Shown one piece after another: positions 31,259 through 42,334 of a stretch of DNA of 64,000 nucleotides. Made by a program: the position numbers and the translations under genes. The notes under the pieces are model-generated. The model searched no databases. It saw only the letters and a program-made list of their open reading frames with translations, and was not told where the DNA came from. How positions within the stretch are numbered: position 1 is the first letter of the stretch; each line of letters opens with the position of its first letter. The stretch lies in the NCBI GenBank assembly GCA_030848705.1, contig CM061238.1:28612655-28676654 (forward strand), written 5' to 3'. Source of the DNA: Heracleum sosnowskyi (taxonomy: Eukaryota; Streptophyta; Magnoliopsida; Apiales; Apiaceae).

Positions 31259-33136
31259 CCAGGGACACAACACAAAAGGGATAGGGACACCAGAAGCCCC
31301 ACAGATACATCCAAGGCTTATGGAAGGAGAAAGAGGTCTAAAACATCCGGGGTTGCACAGGGATCACACATAGTGTCAATGGCACAATCGCAAATTCAGT
31401 TTGATGTGGCTCCAGTAAATGTGGAGTCACAACCCCATTCTTTATCTATTCAAATTGAAACAGAAACACCAAGCTCACCTACTCTCTCTTTGAATGTGGA
31501 TATGGTTCACACATCCATTCCCGATTCTCCATCTTTAAGCTTCTTGGAGAAGCCCCACTCTGAAATTAGTGGTCATCATCTTATTGATGATTTGTCGGAC
31601 CATCAATCTACTATTTCTAAGACTCTGGCTCCATCTGTGGCTCTCAATTTAAAATCAATCTCCACAGATTCAGCCTTAGTCTCCATTTCTAGAGCTACTT
31701 CTTTTTCTTCATCAACGGATATTTCTCATCCGTTGACAAGTGTTTGTCTGTCTACGGATATGCCTAAAATCAGCTATCCGTTGGCATATACTTCTACTAC
31801 CTCTACATATACTCCTTCCACACTTGCACTTCAAACTTCAAATATTACAACTTCAAGTGTGGATGAGTTAGTAGTAGTTCAAACACTTTTAGGATTGAGG
31901 GAAAGGAGTGAAGCCACTAAGAGTGAGAGGCTGGTTTGCAACCAGGCAAAAGGAGATGGAGAGAAAGAGAGACAGACTATTTCTTCAAGTCTGGTAAAAG
32001 TGAGTTCTGAGAGTTCCACCTTAGTAGGTGAAGGTGAGGGTGTGAGAGGTGTGAGCCAGGGGGAGCCCCTGATGCAAGAACAGAGAGAAATTAAGAGAAA
32101 AGCATGTACATGAGAGATAAGGATGAAAGACTCAGCCATTGCAAGTGAGTCAATGAATGTCAGTGATGCAGACAGGGAGAGACTGTTCCAACTTGAGTAT
32201 CAAAATGAGTTGGATCAAGTCAACCTGAATGCTGAGACATTTACTCTTCCTGATCCAGCCTATCAAGTCTTGTCTGAACAGGGCAATGTGAAGGCATAAA
32301 GGATGTTGAATTTGGTGCACACTACTGAATCAATGTCTAGGGCTAAAGAAGCAATTCAAAATCTGCCTCCAGGAGCTGGTGAAGACTTTGCTTATGATGA
32401 AGACAGTGATGATTTTGAGAGTGATGAAGGAGGAGATGAAGGCCCTTCCACTCTCCAAGAGATGCCTACTTGGTTGTTTTCAAATTCCTATGTCCACATT
32501 GACACCAAGGTAGTCATTCTCAAGAATTATCAAAGGGTACATGGTGAAGCTCAAACATCCAATCCCTTGCATGCCACCACAGTTCAGAACTTTGTTGCAT
32601 CACTTCAGCTTCATCAGGCCCACATCCTTCAACAGAGAGCCAACACTGATGACATCAAAGGACATCTTGATGGGGTGAAGGATGCATTGGAAATAAGGGT
32701 TGATGCTGCTGCTGCTACTCCTTCCACATCTCAAAGATGCAAGCAAGATAAGTTGGTAAAGGATGTGGTTGCCCTTACTGTGAGGATGGATAAGATGGAG
32801 AAGCAAATGGACACCTTCCTGGCTAACCGGAATTTACAGACTCAACTTCTACAACAGCTACTGCAAGCTACTAGTGTTACTCAAATCCTTGATGATAACA
32901 AAACGGGGGAGAGTGCACTAGTGGTCTCTGAAATAGTAACCAAAGGTGTGTCATCAAGCCAGGGGGAGCCACCTCAAATCATAGCAAATCCAAGTGAGTT
33001 TCAATTCACAAAGGTGGTCTCCCCTCAAGCTAAGGATGTTCAAGTCTTTCTCAACTCAGAAAGGTTAATCAAGGAATCCATCTTCAACAAGTTCAGTGTC
33101 TTTCCACACAACCATCCTGAAAGTTCTCACTCCTAA
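31259..33136 (+). pseudogene. Copia-2 ORF3, middle segment with stops
   Basis: Same frame with stops at 31256-31258, 32111-32113 (TGA) and 32297-32299 (TAA). The Ser/Thr-rich half has TCAACGGAT, TCCGTTGAC and CTACGGATA motifs (31712-31790). A coiled-coil region follows (AHILQQRANTDDIKG, VRMDKMEKQMDTFLANR). PPT-like tracts lie at 32052-32062, 32899-32912 and 32960-32969. TAA at 33134-33136; a further frame change near 33100-33130 leads to the C-terminal segment. Confidence 0.72.
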
Positions 33137-34499
33137 TACCATTATTCTACAAAAAGAATATGATGTTGAACACTCAAATGTCAAGGAGTTTGAACCAATC
33201 TTCAGTGGCAGGACTGGATCACCACCAAGACATCATGGCAATAACAAATTAGAAGTGGACTATCCATTCCCCAAGCCTGATAAGTCTAAGGTGTTAGCAG
33301 CCCTTATCACAAATCTCAAGAATACCAATGATATAATGCTGAGACAAGGGTTGGCTGTTATCTATAGAAATGGTAAGGAAATTCACATCACAAGCAGCCA
33401 TCCTAGGTTCAATAAAGCCAAAGCAGAAGAGATTTTCAGAATAAGGAGAGAAGCCAATCCCTAGGGTTTTGAATCTACACCTGAGAAACAGGCTAGATTG
33501 GCCCAAGAACTTATGAGGGAAATGGAGGAAGAAAGTAGTGAGGCTGCAGAGGAAGAAGCCCCTACTAAAAGGAAATTGAAGAAAAGGAAGACATGGCCTA
33601 AGACCAAGCCAACCAGATGGAAACAAAGATCACATAGGCCTGTATCTCCTGAGAAAGTAGAAGAGAAGAGAAACACAGGGAATAGGATCATTTTTGAAGA
33701 CCCTATTCTAGCTTCAACTCAATCTCAAACCACCTTCCTTGAGACTCCTGTAGAGCCTAAAGAAGAGTCTGTTGAGTTTGAAAATTTGGTTTTCCCTAAG
33801 TTCCTAATTGAAGTTGAAAAGAAGTCAAAGAAAAGGGAACAAGTCAAAAGAGCTCAACAAGGACCAATCAAGCTGAATGTTGCACCAAAAGTTGCCAAGC
33901 CAGTTGAGAACACGACAGACTTTTTGTACATTGCAGAAATACAGGAGTACTCAACCATAGATCTCTTCCTTGATGAAGTTAGTGAAATAAGAGGCAGAGA
34001 CAAATGTAGAGATCTGCCTAAAAGACTAACCTTTGTCTACAAAGGAGGGAAGGTGAGAGCATGGCCCCTACAACAAGTGCTGAATGAAGGATATTCTACC
34101 TTGGTGAAAGTCTTCTCAAGCTTCAAAAACACAAGGGGATTCTTCGAGGTTGCAAGGAGTGCTGTTTTGAAGAAAATTGAGGAAATCAGGAGCAGCTAGA
34201 ATTGTCCTGATAGTTTGCCAAGAAAGCTGAAGATCCCTTTTAATGGACAAAGAATCCATCTTCAACCTTACTGGATGATGGAATTCAAGGATGAAAAGGG
34301 TTGTAGAAGATTCTTCAGGATTGAAGATCAATTGTCTAAGGCTAGCACCAGGTACCTTAGATGGTTGCAAGGGAAACTAGATCCAAAGATTGCTGAAGAA
34401 GATGCATTCTACAGAAAGCTTCAAGATCAAATCAATGCAAACTATGATAAGGAAGGGAAACAAAAGATTCAGCCTTCAAAAGAGAAGAAAAGGAATTAA
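33137..34499 (+). pseudogene. Copia-2 ORF3, C-terminal segment
   Basis: In frame 0 (open from 33096), with TAG at 33462-33464 and TAG at 34197-34199. Contains DYPFPKPDKSKVLAALI, VIYRNGKEIHI, a basic cluster (TKRKLKKRKTW), and the conserved end domain (FVYKGGKVRAWPLQQVL, HLQPYWMMEFKDEKGC, RRFFRIEDQLSKAS) matching Copia-1. Natural end TAA at 34497-34499. Confidence 0.76.
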
Positions 34500-34657
34500 A
34501 TCTGCTCAGTCTAGAGGAGAACTGTCTATGTAACTATCTCTACTCTTCAGTTTTTCATTTATGTAGCTTAATGCAATTTTTATTGTTATTGTTTATTTGT
34601 TAGAAGTGGTTTTGTTATCATCAAGACTCTTAATTTATGGCTGATTCTCAACCAGGC

Positions 34658-34673
34658 ATAAATTAGGGGAGAT
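34658..34673 (+). other. Copia-2 polypurine tract
   Basis: ATAAATTAGGGGAGAT before the LTR; one G of the usual five-G run is changed to A. Confidence 0.8.
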
Positions 34674-35596
34674 TTTTAGGAACTATGTTGTTTCTTGATG
34701 ATAACTAAATTAACTTAGTAAAAATTTGTATAAGTAAAATGTAGCCATCAACGGATATCATGCTTATGCAGTATCCGTAGATGGGAAGCTTATCTACGGA
34801 TAAGACTCAATGTAACATGCTTGTGTAATCCCGATGTACAATCCTGATATGCAATCCTGATATGCAATCCAGAGGAACAATCCTGATGAACATTCCTGAC
34901 ATGCAATCCTGATATGCAATCCTGATGTACAATCCTGATGAGCAGTCCTGATGTGTATTCTTGATTTGTAATCCTGATGTTGAAGTTGAAGTATTAATTT
35001 TTAGGATGAATAAGTCATGTTGACTATTAATAGATACTAGCATAATAGCCCGTGCAAGGCACGCGACTTTTTCTAGCAATGTACGGAAGTACGAAGTTCT
35101 TAGGATTTAAGAATTCTGATTGTACACTAACTTTATTTGAAATAAAATATATAAACTCCTAAGCATTGTATTTTAAATGTATGAGCCAAACTAATTTAGC
35201 AAAAAAAAAATGTATGAGCCAACTAAAATACAACCGGTAGCACCCATTCCTTAGTAAATGTTCAAACACTCGGGTGATGGTAGATCGTATCATGTTTGCC
35301 CTTTTTTCTTTATTGTTGACGGTTTGAGGCTTCTATGATGCTGGTGATCACATATATTTGGTTGTAAGTGATCTATGACTGATGTTCTCATGTACATCGA
35401 ATGAAATTTTAGTTCTTTTGATAACACAAAAATGTGTTCTGAACTCGGCACTGCAATAACATTCTGAGGCTGCACCCTGTGTGAACTTGGGATGATATAA
35501 GTTAGACCTGTTATGTATATATGTGTTCATGTATCTTTGCGTTGATATCTGATGAGATTTTACGGTAATACATGATGTCCTTTTTTTGCTTGTCAG

Positions 35597-35788
35597 CAGC
35601 GGTACGGGGAAACTCTGAATAGCTACGCTAGTTCCCTAGTCCGACTCAAAGATTTAGTAGGCTCCGATTTAGGAGGGGAGCCTGTTGCACCTTCTACTGT
35701 CATTATTCTCAATACGATAAAGCAGATTCTCAGTCACGTGTTATTTTCTAGCGATTGTCATGATGTCCCTAATTTAATTTATAGATAA
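35597..35788 (+). pseudogene. Exon-like open segment carried by the Helitron, product not recognised
   Basis: A 63-codon open stretch (QRYGETLNSY ... STVIILNTIKQIL ... ) preceded by a pyrimidine tract and CAG (TTTTTTTGCTTGTCAG, 35581-35596), as at a plant intron-exon border. Its GC content is clearly higher than the surrounding A/T-rich Helitron body and the residues are not low-complexity. It has no ATG near the start. Plant Helitrons often carry host gene pieces; I infer a captured exon on the strand opposite to the Helitron. I do not recognise the protein. Confidence 0.45.
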
Positions 35789-37584
35789 TTTGGTTTATTC
35801 AAAATTCGGTATGCACTAAAAATAGGATATTTCTTAACCTATAAATATGTTATATAAGTCATATTTAGACTGATTTACTAAACGTGAACGAATTTATTAC
35901 AGGTCTTGCTGCAACTTTGAATCTTAAATTTCTAGCCGTAAAGAAGAACTGAAGTTAAGAGAACATAAAGTTTAAAAAAAATAAACGTTTTTTCTTTTTC
36001 ATTCTCAATAAATCTATCTTTGAAAATTAAAATTTTGAGTTAATAGTTTAACAATTTACTATAATTGTTTTGCCTTTCTTGTATTAAAAAATTCAATAAA
36101 CAAAGGTTAAATAAAGTTCTTTATTTCCTTTATTTTCAAAAGTATACTCGACTCTCAGTTGGACATGGGACATATATATTTGCATCAGTCATGTTCTTTA
36201 AATTTTTGTCATTATAGGAAATTTAATATTTATCCACGTAACGATGAGAAGCGATAAAGGTATTGTCCAATCAATGTATAAAAAAATAATTTATATAACT
36301 TAAATTTTTATCATTTTGGACCTATAAGTTTAAATAAATCCGAGTGTATAATGTGATTGATCGATCATAATATTTTTCGTACTTATATGATATGAAATAT
36401 CATGTTTTCTAAAATTTGTTCACTTGACTATGTATTTTAATCTATTTAATTTATTATACAATTTATTCCAACTCAAGTTTATCTCTTTGTATTATCTGAC
36501 ATTCTCAACATGATTATATAACTTGTTTAGTTATTTTCTTGTGTTGTCAAATATTTTTAAAATCTCATCTTTTAAATTTTTTAACTCAAGACAAATAATT
36601 TTTCATATGTATTATTTATGACTTTTCAAAAAAATATTCAAATTTACGTATTATATATTTATTAATTTAATTTCAAATAAACAATTATTATGTTCCATAA
36701 AATTAATATAAGAATTTATATTGAAATTAATTACAAATGTGTTACATACACGATTCATCAAATATAATTCTAAATCTAATCACTTATATTATATTTATAC
36801 TATATTATTGAAACCGAGATATTAAAATTTTGATAGTTGGTCGGTACGGTACTCATATTTTGGTATTTACATTTTAGTTCTTTTATTTTTACAATTTTAC
36901 CATAATTTTTTAAAATAATCATTTTATTCAAAGCATATCTCTAAAGAATTTTTAAACACAAAACTCTTAAAACACAATTTATCGCGATCAAACACAAATA
37001 CATACGTCAATTCAACGCCGAGTTCAACAACCATATATAAGTGTTCAGATAAAAAAAACATTTTCTTAAGAAACAAATATAAATAGAAAAATAAAATATT
37101 AAATTCGTACATGACATATGTTACGAGTTTGTACTTGTATATGTAATAAAAATACTCATGAATATTATGTATACATGTTATCGATATGTGCTATATATTA
37201 GTGATTGTTGTCTAATTTTTAAATATTTCGACAATAATTTTTATTAATTTAAAATAAATAATTAAATAATATATGAAGAAACTACTTGCAATATGTTAAT
37301 TATGTTATATCAATATTAAATATTACGTTTTATATATTAAATATATGAATAATTCAAATAAATTGTGTAGTACGAGAAAGATAGATCGTTGTGCAAAAAT
37401 ATAAATTATTTTATAGTTAACATTACATATACGAAATATTTTTTTAAATTTGAAAAATGAAAAAACATAGTTTAATATATCTTATGAATCACCTTTATTT
37501 TTTGCTCAAAAGTTAATATAATATTAAACATAGGATAAATAGAGATATGAGGTTCATGTAATATGAATTTTAAAACATAACCAA

Positions 37585-37680
37585 AAGAGCCAAGTAGCAC
37601 AATGGTTGTAAGGAGGAATATCTTAGAGAAGTTTATTGGTTCGATACCTCATAGAAACATTATTAATTCAATTTTTTTCT
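37585..37680 (+). mobile_element. tRNA-like SINE head in the Helitron
   Basis: Box A-like TAGCACAATGG (37595-37605) and a perfect box B GGTTCGATACC (37638-37648), 32 nt apart, followed by a T-rich tail (ATTTTTTTCT at 37671-37680). This fits a tRNA-derived SINE or a tRNA relic; I cannot fold a proper cloverleaf, so it is not called as a tRNA gene. Confidence 0.5.
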
Positions 37681-37802
37681 TTGAATAAGAGAGCAGTGAC
37701 ATGTTCATGTAATTTCGTAAAAAGTAAGGATAATATGGTAATTTCACAGGGGGTTTATTGGCTCAAAATGCCCCTCAAATATCCCCATGTTGTCCTATTA
37801 TA

Positions 37803-38374
37803 TGTTGCCCAGTAATAATCTATTGTAGAAGGGGGGTTGAATACAATAGTATAAGATAATCGACTTCTTAATGTATATATCACAAATATGAAAGAAAGAT
37901 AACAGCTTTATTAAATCTGATATAAAACTGTTACAAACTCTCTCAAGAAATTCTGATGTTCTTGAGAGCTGCTAGCTTACAAAAAATCTCTCAAGAAATT
38001 CTATGTTCTTAAGAGCTTCTATTCGATTATGTTCCCCTTTGTGTTGTGTTCATAAATCGAAACCAAAACTGTGTTTATATACTACACAGCTTCTCTATCA
38101 ATGATAAGTCCTAATCAATTACAAAGATTGAAACCTATCTATAATTGATAGCTACATACTACAAACCAGGAACCGACAGAATAAACTTCCATGTTTAACT
38201 AGACTCCAAATATAACTCGAAGTAGGAATCCTGATCAGCTTCCAGTCCTGATGATCAATCCTGATCCCAGTCCTGATATGTATCTTAATCCTGACGACCA
38301 TGTAATCCTGATGACGTCAGCAATCCTGATCAGTTGAGTCTAGCTCCTGACGATCATTGAATTCTGATCTAACA
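37803..38374 (-). mobile_element. Solo LTR of a SIRE-type element inside the Helitron
   Basis: 572 bp. On the minus strand it starts TGTTAGATCAG and ends ACTGGGCAACA, with TTATA directly on both sides (37798-37802 and 38375-38379). It has the SIRE C-tract near its 3' end (minus strand TTCAACCCCCCTTCTACAA). It is rich in the motif ATCAGGATT/AATCCTGAT (about nine copies, 38227-38365). No internal region remains, as expected after LTR-LTR recombination. Confidence 0.92.
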
Positions 38375-39181
38375 TTATATATAGAAGAGGATGTACAATA
38401 GGGAGGCTAATTGTAAATAGTTTATGCCTTGTAATTTTACATAAGTGAAATTGACTGTCAACGGATAACAACATTAGCCTTCTACGGATGTGGACAAATG
38501 TACTGTCTACGGATAGCAGTACTAGTTGTCTACGGATGTGATCAAGATACTTTCAACGGATACAACTCAAATGGCTTCTACGGATACACAACTTGTAAAA
38601 GGGACAAGTCAGACAGTGCACGTGGGTTGACAGACTACACAAAGCATGGAAACCAGTATTTCTGGAGACTCACGGGAAGAAAGTAGCATTTTGTTTGTAT
38701 GGTCAAAAAGTAGCATTTCTATAAAAGGCAATCAGCCAAAAAGGGCAAGCTACCAACACATGGACCACTACTCAGAATGGAGAAACAAGGATCTTGAACA
38801 TATTTACTTTTTTTATTATTGACTGTTCAGAATATCTTGTAAACTTGGGATATATAACCAAGTGGAGCATAATTCTAGGGTAAGAAATCAGTTAGGCAAT
38901 TTAGAGAGCAAAAAACAATATCCTTTGTAAATTGCTGAAGCTAGAATTGTGTGTTTGCAGCTGTGTGTTTATTCATAAACATCACAGAGATTTCTTCAAA
39001 TAAAAATCTCTCAGGTGGACAAAACAATCCACCTGAATTTTTAATTCTTGTGATTTTATCTTGTTTGTTTTTCTATTCTTGATTTTACTTTCTTATCTTT
39101 ACTGTCAAAAACTAAAGAAATTTTAAAGATTGTATTCAACGCTCCCCTTCTACAATCTTGATTCATTGTCTGGGAATAACA

Positions 39182-41180
39182 TTATCAGAAAATAAACCTT
39201 AACGGTCTAAAGAAAATATACCGACTCCCGGTCTCAGTCAAAACACGATTCACATGCTCTACTCTAGAGCCTTTACAAAAACCCGGCTTATAACTATCAT
39301 AACGTATAGCTTATAAACTAATCACAATTCCCAAGATTCAAGTACGACAACAATATTATATTTGAAAAATATAACCTGAAGCACTTTTCATCACAACAAC
39401 AGTAGAATGTCATATGTTTTGGAAAACTTGCCTGGAAGTCCTGGAGTAGTGGTAAATCTCGGGTTGGTCCGGTAATCTAGAATCAACACAAGGTTCAAGA
39501 TTAATAACTTAAACGCTTTCACCATACTAAGTATATACTAACTCAAGTGCAAAGTTCACTTTCAAGTTAACTCTTTAAGATCCTCTACTCGAGCATGCTC
39601 GCTCACGTATTTTTATAAAATTGAGATTTAATCCTTTTAACATCCTCTACACAAAGTTTCACATTCCAATAAGTCGCTTAAGGGGTTTGATCATTGCCTC
39701 AAAGTTGGTTAAGTGGTATAGTTTGGTTTCTCGAAACATCCTTTACTAAAACACTTGTTTCTCCTAAACCGTAAATCGGATTCACATGATCTTCGCACCA
39801 AAACGAACCTTGAAACAAGACCTACACTATCATGGAAGTGGTGATCCTTGGGCAGAAGTTACTAGGTTCGAATATCACAAGAAAAAAAAGGTTAAGGAAA
39901 ATCGGGCATTATAACGGCTATGTTTTAATGATTCCAAAGTTTAAATCATAAACTTTACATGATCAACCAACCAAATCATCAAGTCAATTCCTCAGAATCA
40001 TTACTAATCTATAATCATCATAAACCATATTCAAAACCAACATCTACTTATTTACCATCAAAACAACATCATACTTTCATCAAAATCAACCATTCATCCT
40101 TATGATCATACTAACTAATCTACACTTAAAACTAACCATATAAACCAATTTATAACTAAGGGTTTCAAGATTTTATACCTTCCTTGATGCTTTATAAACA
40201 CCCACAATAGCTTATAATCCTTCCTTGAGCCTTAAATTATCCTTAACAAGCTAAATCTTTAAGAACAAAATCAAGAACACAAAAGATTACTATTCATTTC
40301 ACTATTCATTCTCATCTTTTATCTAATTTTCAAGCATGCTATGATCCATGGATGAAGCTAGGAATTAGAGAATACCTTATTCTAGGAATTAGGAAACTTT
40401 TTAATCCAACATCATGATTTATGGAAGCTTGGAAGATTGATTCTTGAAAACGTATCATTGGTTGAAATTTTTTGGCTGAATGTTTTCTTCAAGTGGGGGG
40501 GGGGGAGGTGGTTAGCTTGGTTCTTTCCAATTTCTTGATATTTTGGTTGATAAAATACATGTCTAAAGTAATGTGATAAGTATTAGAATTGATGATGTAT
40601 TATAGATTGTGTCATCTTTGCCAAATGGCAACTTAAGAAGTGGTTTACAAGTATCTTGCTTGCTAATCTTTGGTTTGGTTTCACATGGATGATCCAAATG
40701 TTGCATTACTTGGATTAATCTTGTTACATGTTACTTCCATGCTTGTATTTAATCCATTGAGTGTCACGTTGTTCTGTTACCGCTTAATCTCGTAGAACGT
40801 TCGCAGAGCTTTCTTAAGTGTTCCATCGAAGTAGTTTACCCTAACATTCTTGATATTAATAACACCTTTACTAAATCCATATCCATGGAATTGATAATTT
40901 AAAATCCTCCAATATAATTAAATAATGATTGATTCTTCAGTTTCTCGTGGAATTTCGGAGAAAACAGAAAATGCTCTTCTTCTGATTCTGACAGCTTCTA
41001 CATTCACTCATTTTCACAGTAGATCACTAATACGACTTTGAAAGTTCATTATACCGTCCCGTACATAGGGTGGTCTGAAAACTTTCTAAACGACAAACTT
41101 TACTATTCATTAGTGGTTTTTAACAAAAGTTACTATTCATTAGTGGTTTTTAAATAAGTACAAAATTTGGGGATATTACA
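39182..41180 (-). mobile_element. Gypsy-3 LTR, right fragment
   Basis: Non-coding, 2.0 kb. It includes ACTTGCCTGG (about 39428), also at the matching position of the Gypsy-1 LTR (1541), and ends GGGGATATTACA at 41180, like Gypsy-1's GGATATTACA. A G11 run lies near 40496 and a direct repeat of about 30 bp (TTACTATTCATTAGTGGTTTTTAA) at 41099-41152. Together with 22697-23361 it is one LTR, solo or part of a larger element, split by Copia-2. Confidence 0.65.
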
Positions 41181-42334
41181 ACTGTTGTTTAGGTAACCCA
41201 CATTTATTTTAATTGTCACTTGTCAGTAGACTGAGTTCTTAATTCTTATATTGAAGTAGACAATATATGTGTATTGATTATTGCTTCAATCTCTTATTGT
41301 TCTGCTTGGAAGTTACGTATTATGTTATTAGTTTAAGCACTTTGGTGCTTCTAAAGTTGGTCAGTTTTTTGTTGACAAGATTTCTGTTGATTTATCAATT
41401 AAAGGTTCAAGGATCCTTTGTATTAACGTGTTTCTACAAAACCAGTAATCCTGTTCTTTTACTAATAAAATCACAATCTTCGTTATGCATCAATTTTCTT
41501 TTGTGTCGATGTTCTTTGAGATCAGTTTTAATGGAAATGATGATGGTTCTTATCTAGTTCTTTTGTTGAAGACAGTCTGGATGAATTGTCATGTGCCTTG
41601 TACCCCTTTTTATGGTCTATCTTGACGCTTAAATGTACAGGTGTTATTCTGCACTTATCCTGATTGATGGTTTAATTACTGAATATTTATATAGTGGTGT
41701 ATCTTTTTATTCAACAATTGGGCACAAGCATTAATATTTTAACTTGTGTTTTTTCCTCACTTGGCCCATTGATTGTACATAATCCCGAGTGAAAATTTTC
41801 TTGTCTTCTCGGCTTTTGGATTTATGCACTGGATTGCTACTTTTGAAAAGGCAGCAGGGTTTCAGGTCGTAATTCTACTCTAACTTTGACTTTGCAGACT
41901 TTTTGTTGTTGTCATTGTTCTTTCCTTAAAAATGTTTGATAATCTTTTTAGGCACTAATCCAGTTTACTGATGCTGAGACTGCTCTTTCAATAAGGGAAG
42001 CTTTAAATGGCAGAAGTATTCTGAGGTAATCAACATTTCTTATAATGATTCATTTCTTGTATAGTGGCTTTAATCGCCTGTTATATGTTTTGTATTCTCT
42101 GTCCCTATGCTTTCTTGCTATGTTCATATTTACTAACATATTTAGAAAAATAAGAGGAAGCTTAGCATGTTTACATTTTAAATGTGATCCTACTGAATTA
42201 GTGTATCTTTAGGACATGATTTGCCTCCTATCCCGTTGTTTTTAACAATTTTTTGTATCTTTATAGCTAATTGTTTATGTGTATATTGTAGAGGGAGGCA
42301 CCGCCATTTGATGATGCAAATGACAGTGGGGGAC
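41181..42334 (+). pseudogene. Relic of a host gene: intron and exon sequence of a PTB-homologue gene
   Basis: About 1.15 kb between Gypsy-3 and Copia-3. Two adjoining exons are recognisable (41803-41865 and 41952-42025), with T-rich plant-intron-like sequence on both sides. Upstream sequence 41181-41800 has no convincing exon. Near 42291 a possible acceptor (TATTGTAG) is followed by sequence that does not match the next PTB exon. The gene is disrupted by elements on both sides. Confidence 0.6.
41803..42025 (+). pseudogene. Two RRM exons of a polypyrimidine-tract-binding protein homologue
   Basis: Exon 1 remnant codes VFSAFGF...IATFEKAAGFQ (41803-41865) and ends at a GT donor. An 86-bp intron ends in TTTTTAG. 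Exon 2 (41952-42025) codes ALIQFTDAETALSIREALN then GRSIL and ends AG|GT. FEKAAGFQALIQFTDAETA...ALDGRSI is the signature of an RNA-recognition motif of plant PTB-homologue 3 type proteins, nuclear splicing regulators. Exon 1 has odd residues (MHW) and no clean 5' border, and later exons are missing. The short intron and kept splice sites show a genomic copy, not a processed one. The identity comes from memory of the family, not a search. Confidence 0.7.

Larger units (their letters stand above)
35037..38391 (-). mobile_element. Non-autonomous Helitron in the Copia-2 3' LTR
   Basis: On the minus strand it begins TCCTCTTCTATATATAA and ends with a short hairpin (CGTGCCTTGCACG), about 10 bases, then CTAG. 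It sits exactly between A (35036) and T (38392); the empty site in the 5' LTR reads AGATATGTAGAATAGG, matching the flanks AGATA and TGTACAATAGG. TC start, CTAG end, hairpin, AT insertion and no target duplication are the Helitron hallmarks. No Rep/helicase coding was found in the A/T-rich body (about 2.8 kb without the solo LTR), so it needs an autonomous partner. Confidence 0.9.
23362..39181 (+). mobile_element. Copia-2: decayed SIRE-type retrotransposon holding a Helitron
   Basis: 5' LTR (23362-24347, lacking its first ~153 bp), tRNA-Met primer site, broken gag, pol without protease, ORF3 remains (30067-34499), polypurine tract and 3' LTR (34674-39181) interrupted by a Helitron. It is a different family from Copia-1 but clearly related in protein sequence. 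Frameshifts, stops and an internal deletion mean no complete protein is encoded. The two LTRs differ by a few percent by eye, so it is older than Gypsy-1. Confidence 0.9.
34674..39181 (+). repeat. Copia-2 3' LTR, interrupted by the Helitron
   Basis: It starts TTTTAGGAACTATG (the usual TG is TT here) and ends GGGAATAACA at 39181; without the 3355-bp Helitron it is 1153 bp. It carries the ATCCTGAT tandem array (34827-34983), family motifs near 34747-34800 and 38458-38582, and a C-tract changed to CAACGCTCCCCTTC (39138-39151). Confidence 0.9.

Noticed and set aside
41267..41557. 96-codon ORF in the PTB relic
   Set aside because: Leu/Phe-rich translation of T-rich intron-like sequence.
41181..42334. 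A functional PTB gene
   Set aside because: Only two exons are recognisable, no start or later exons, and elements interrupt both sides.
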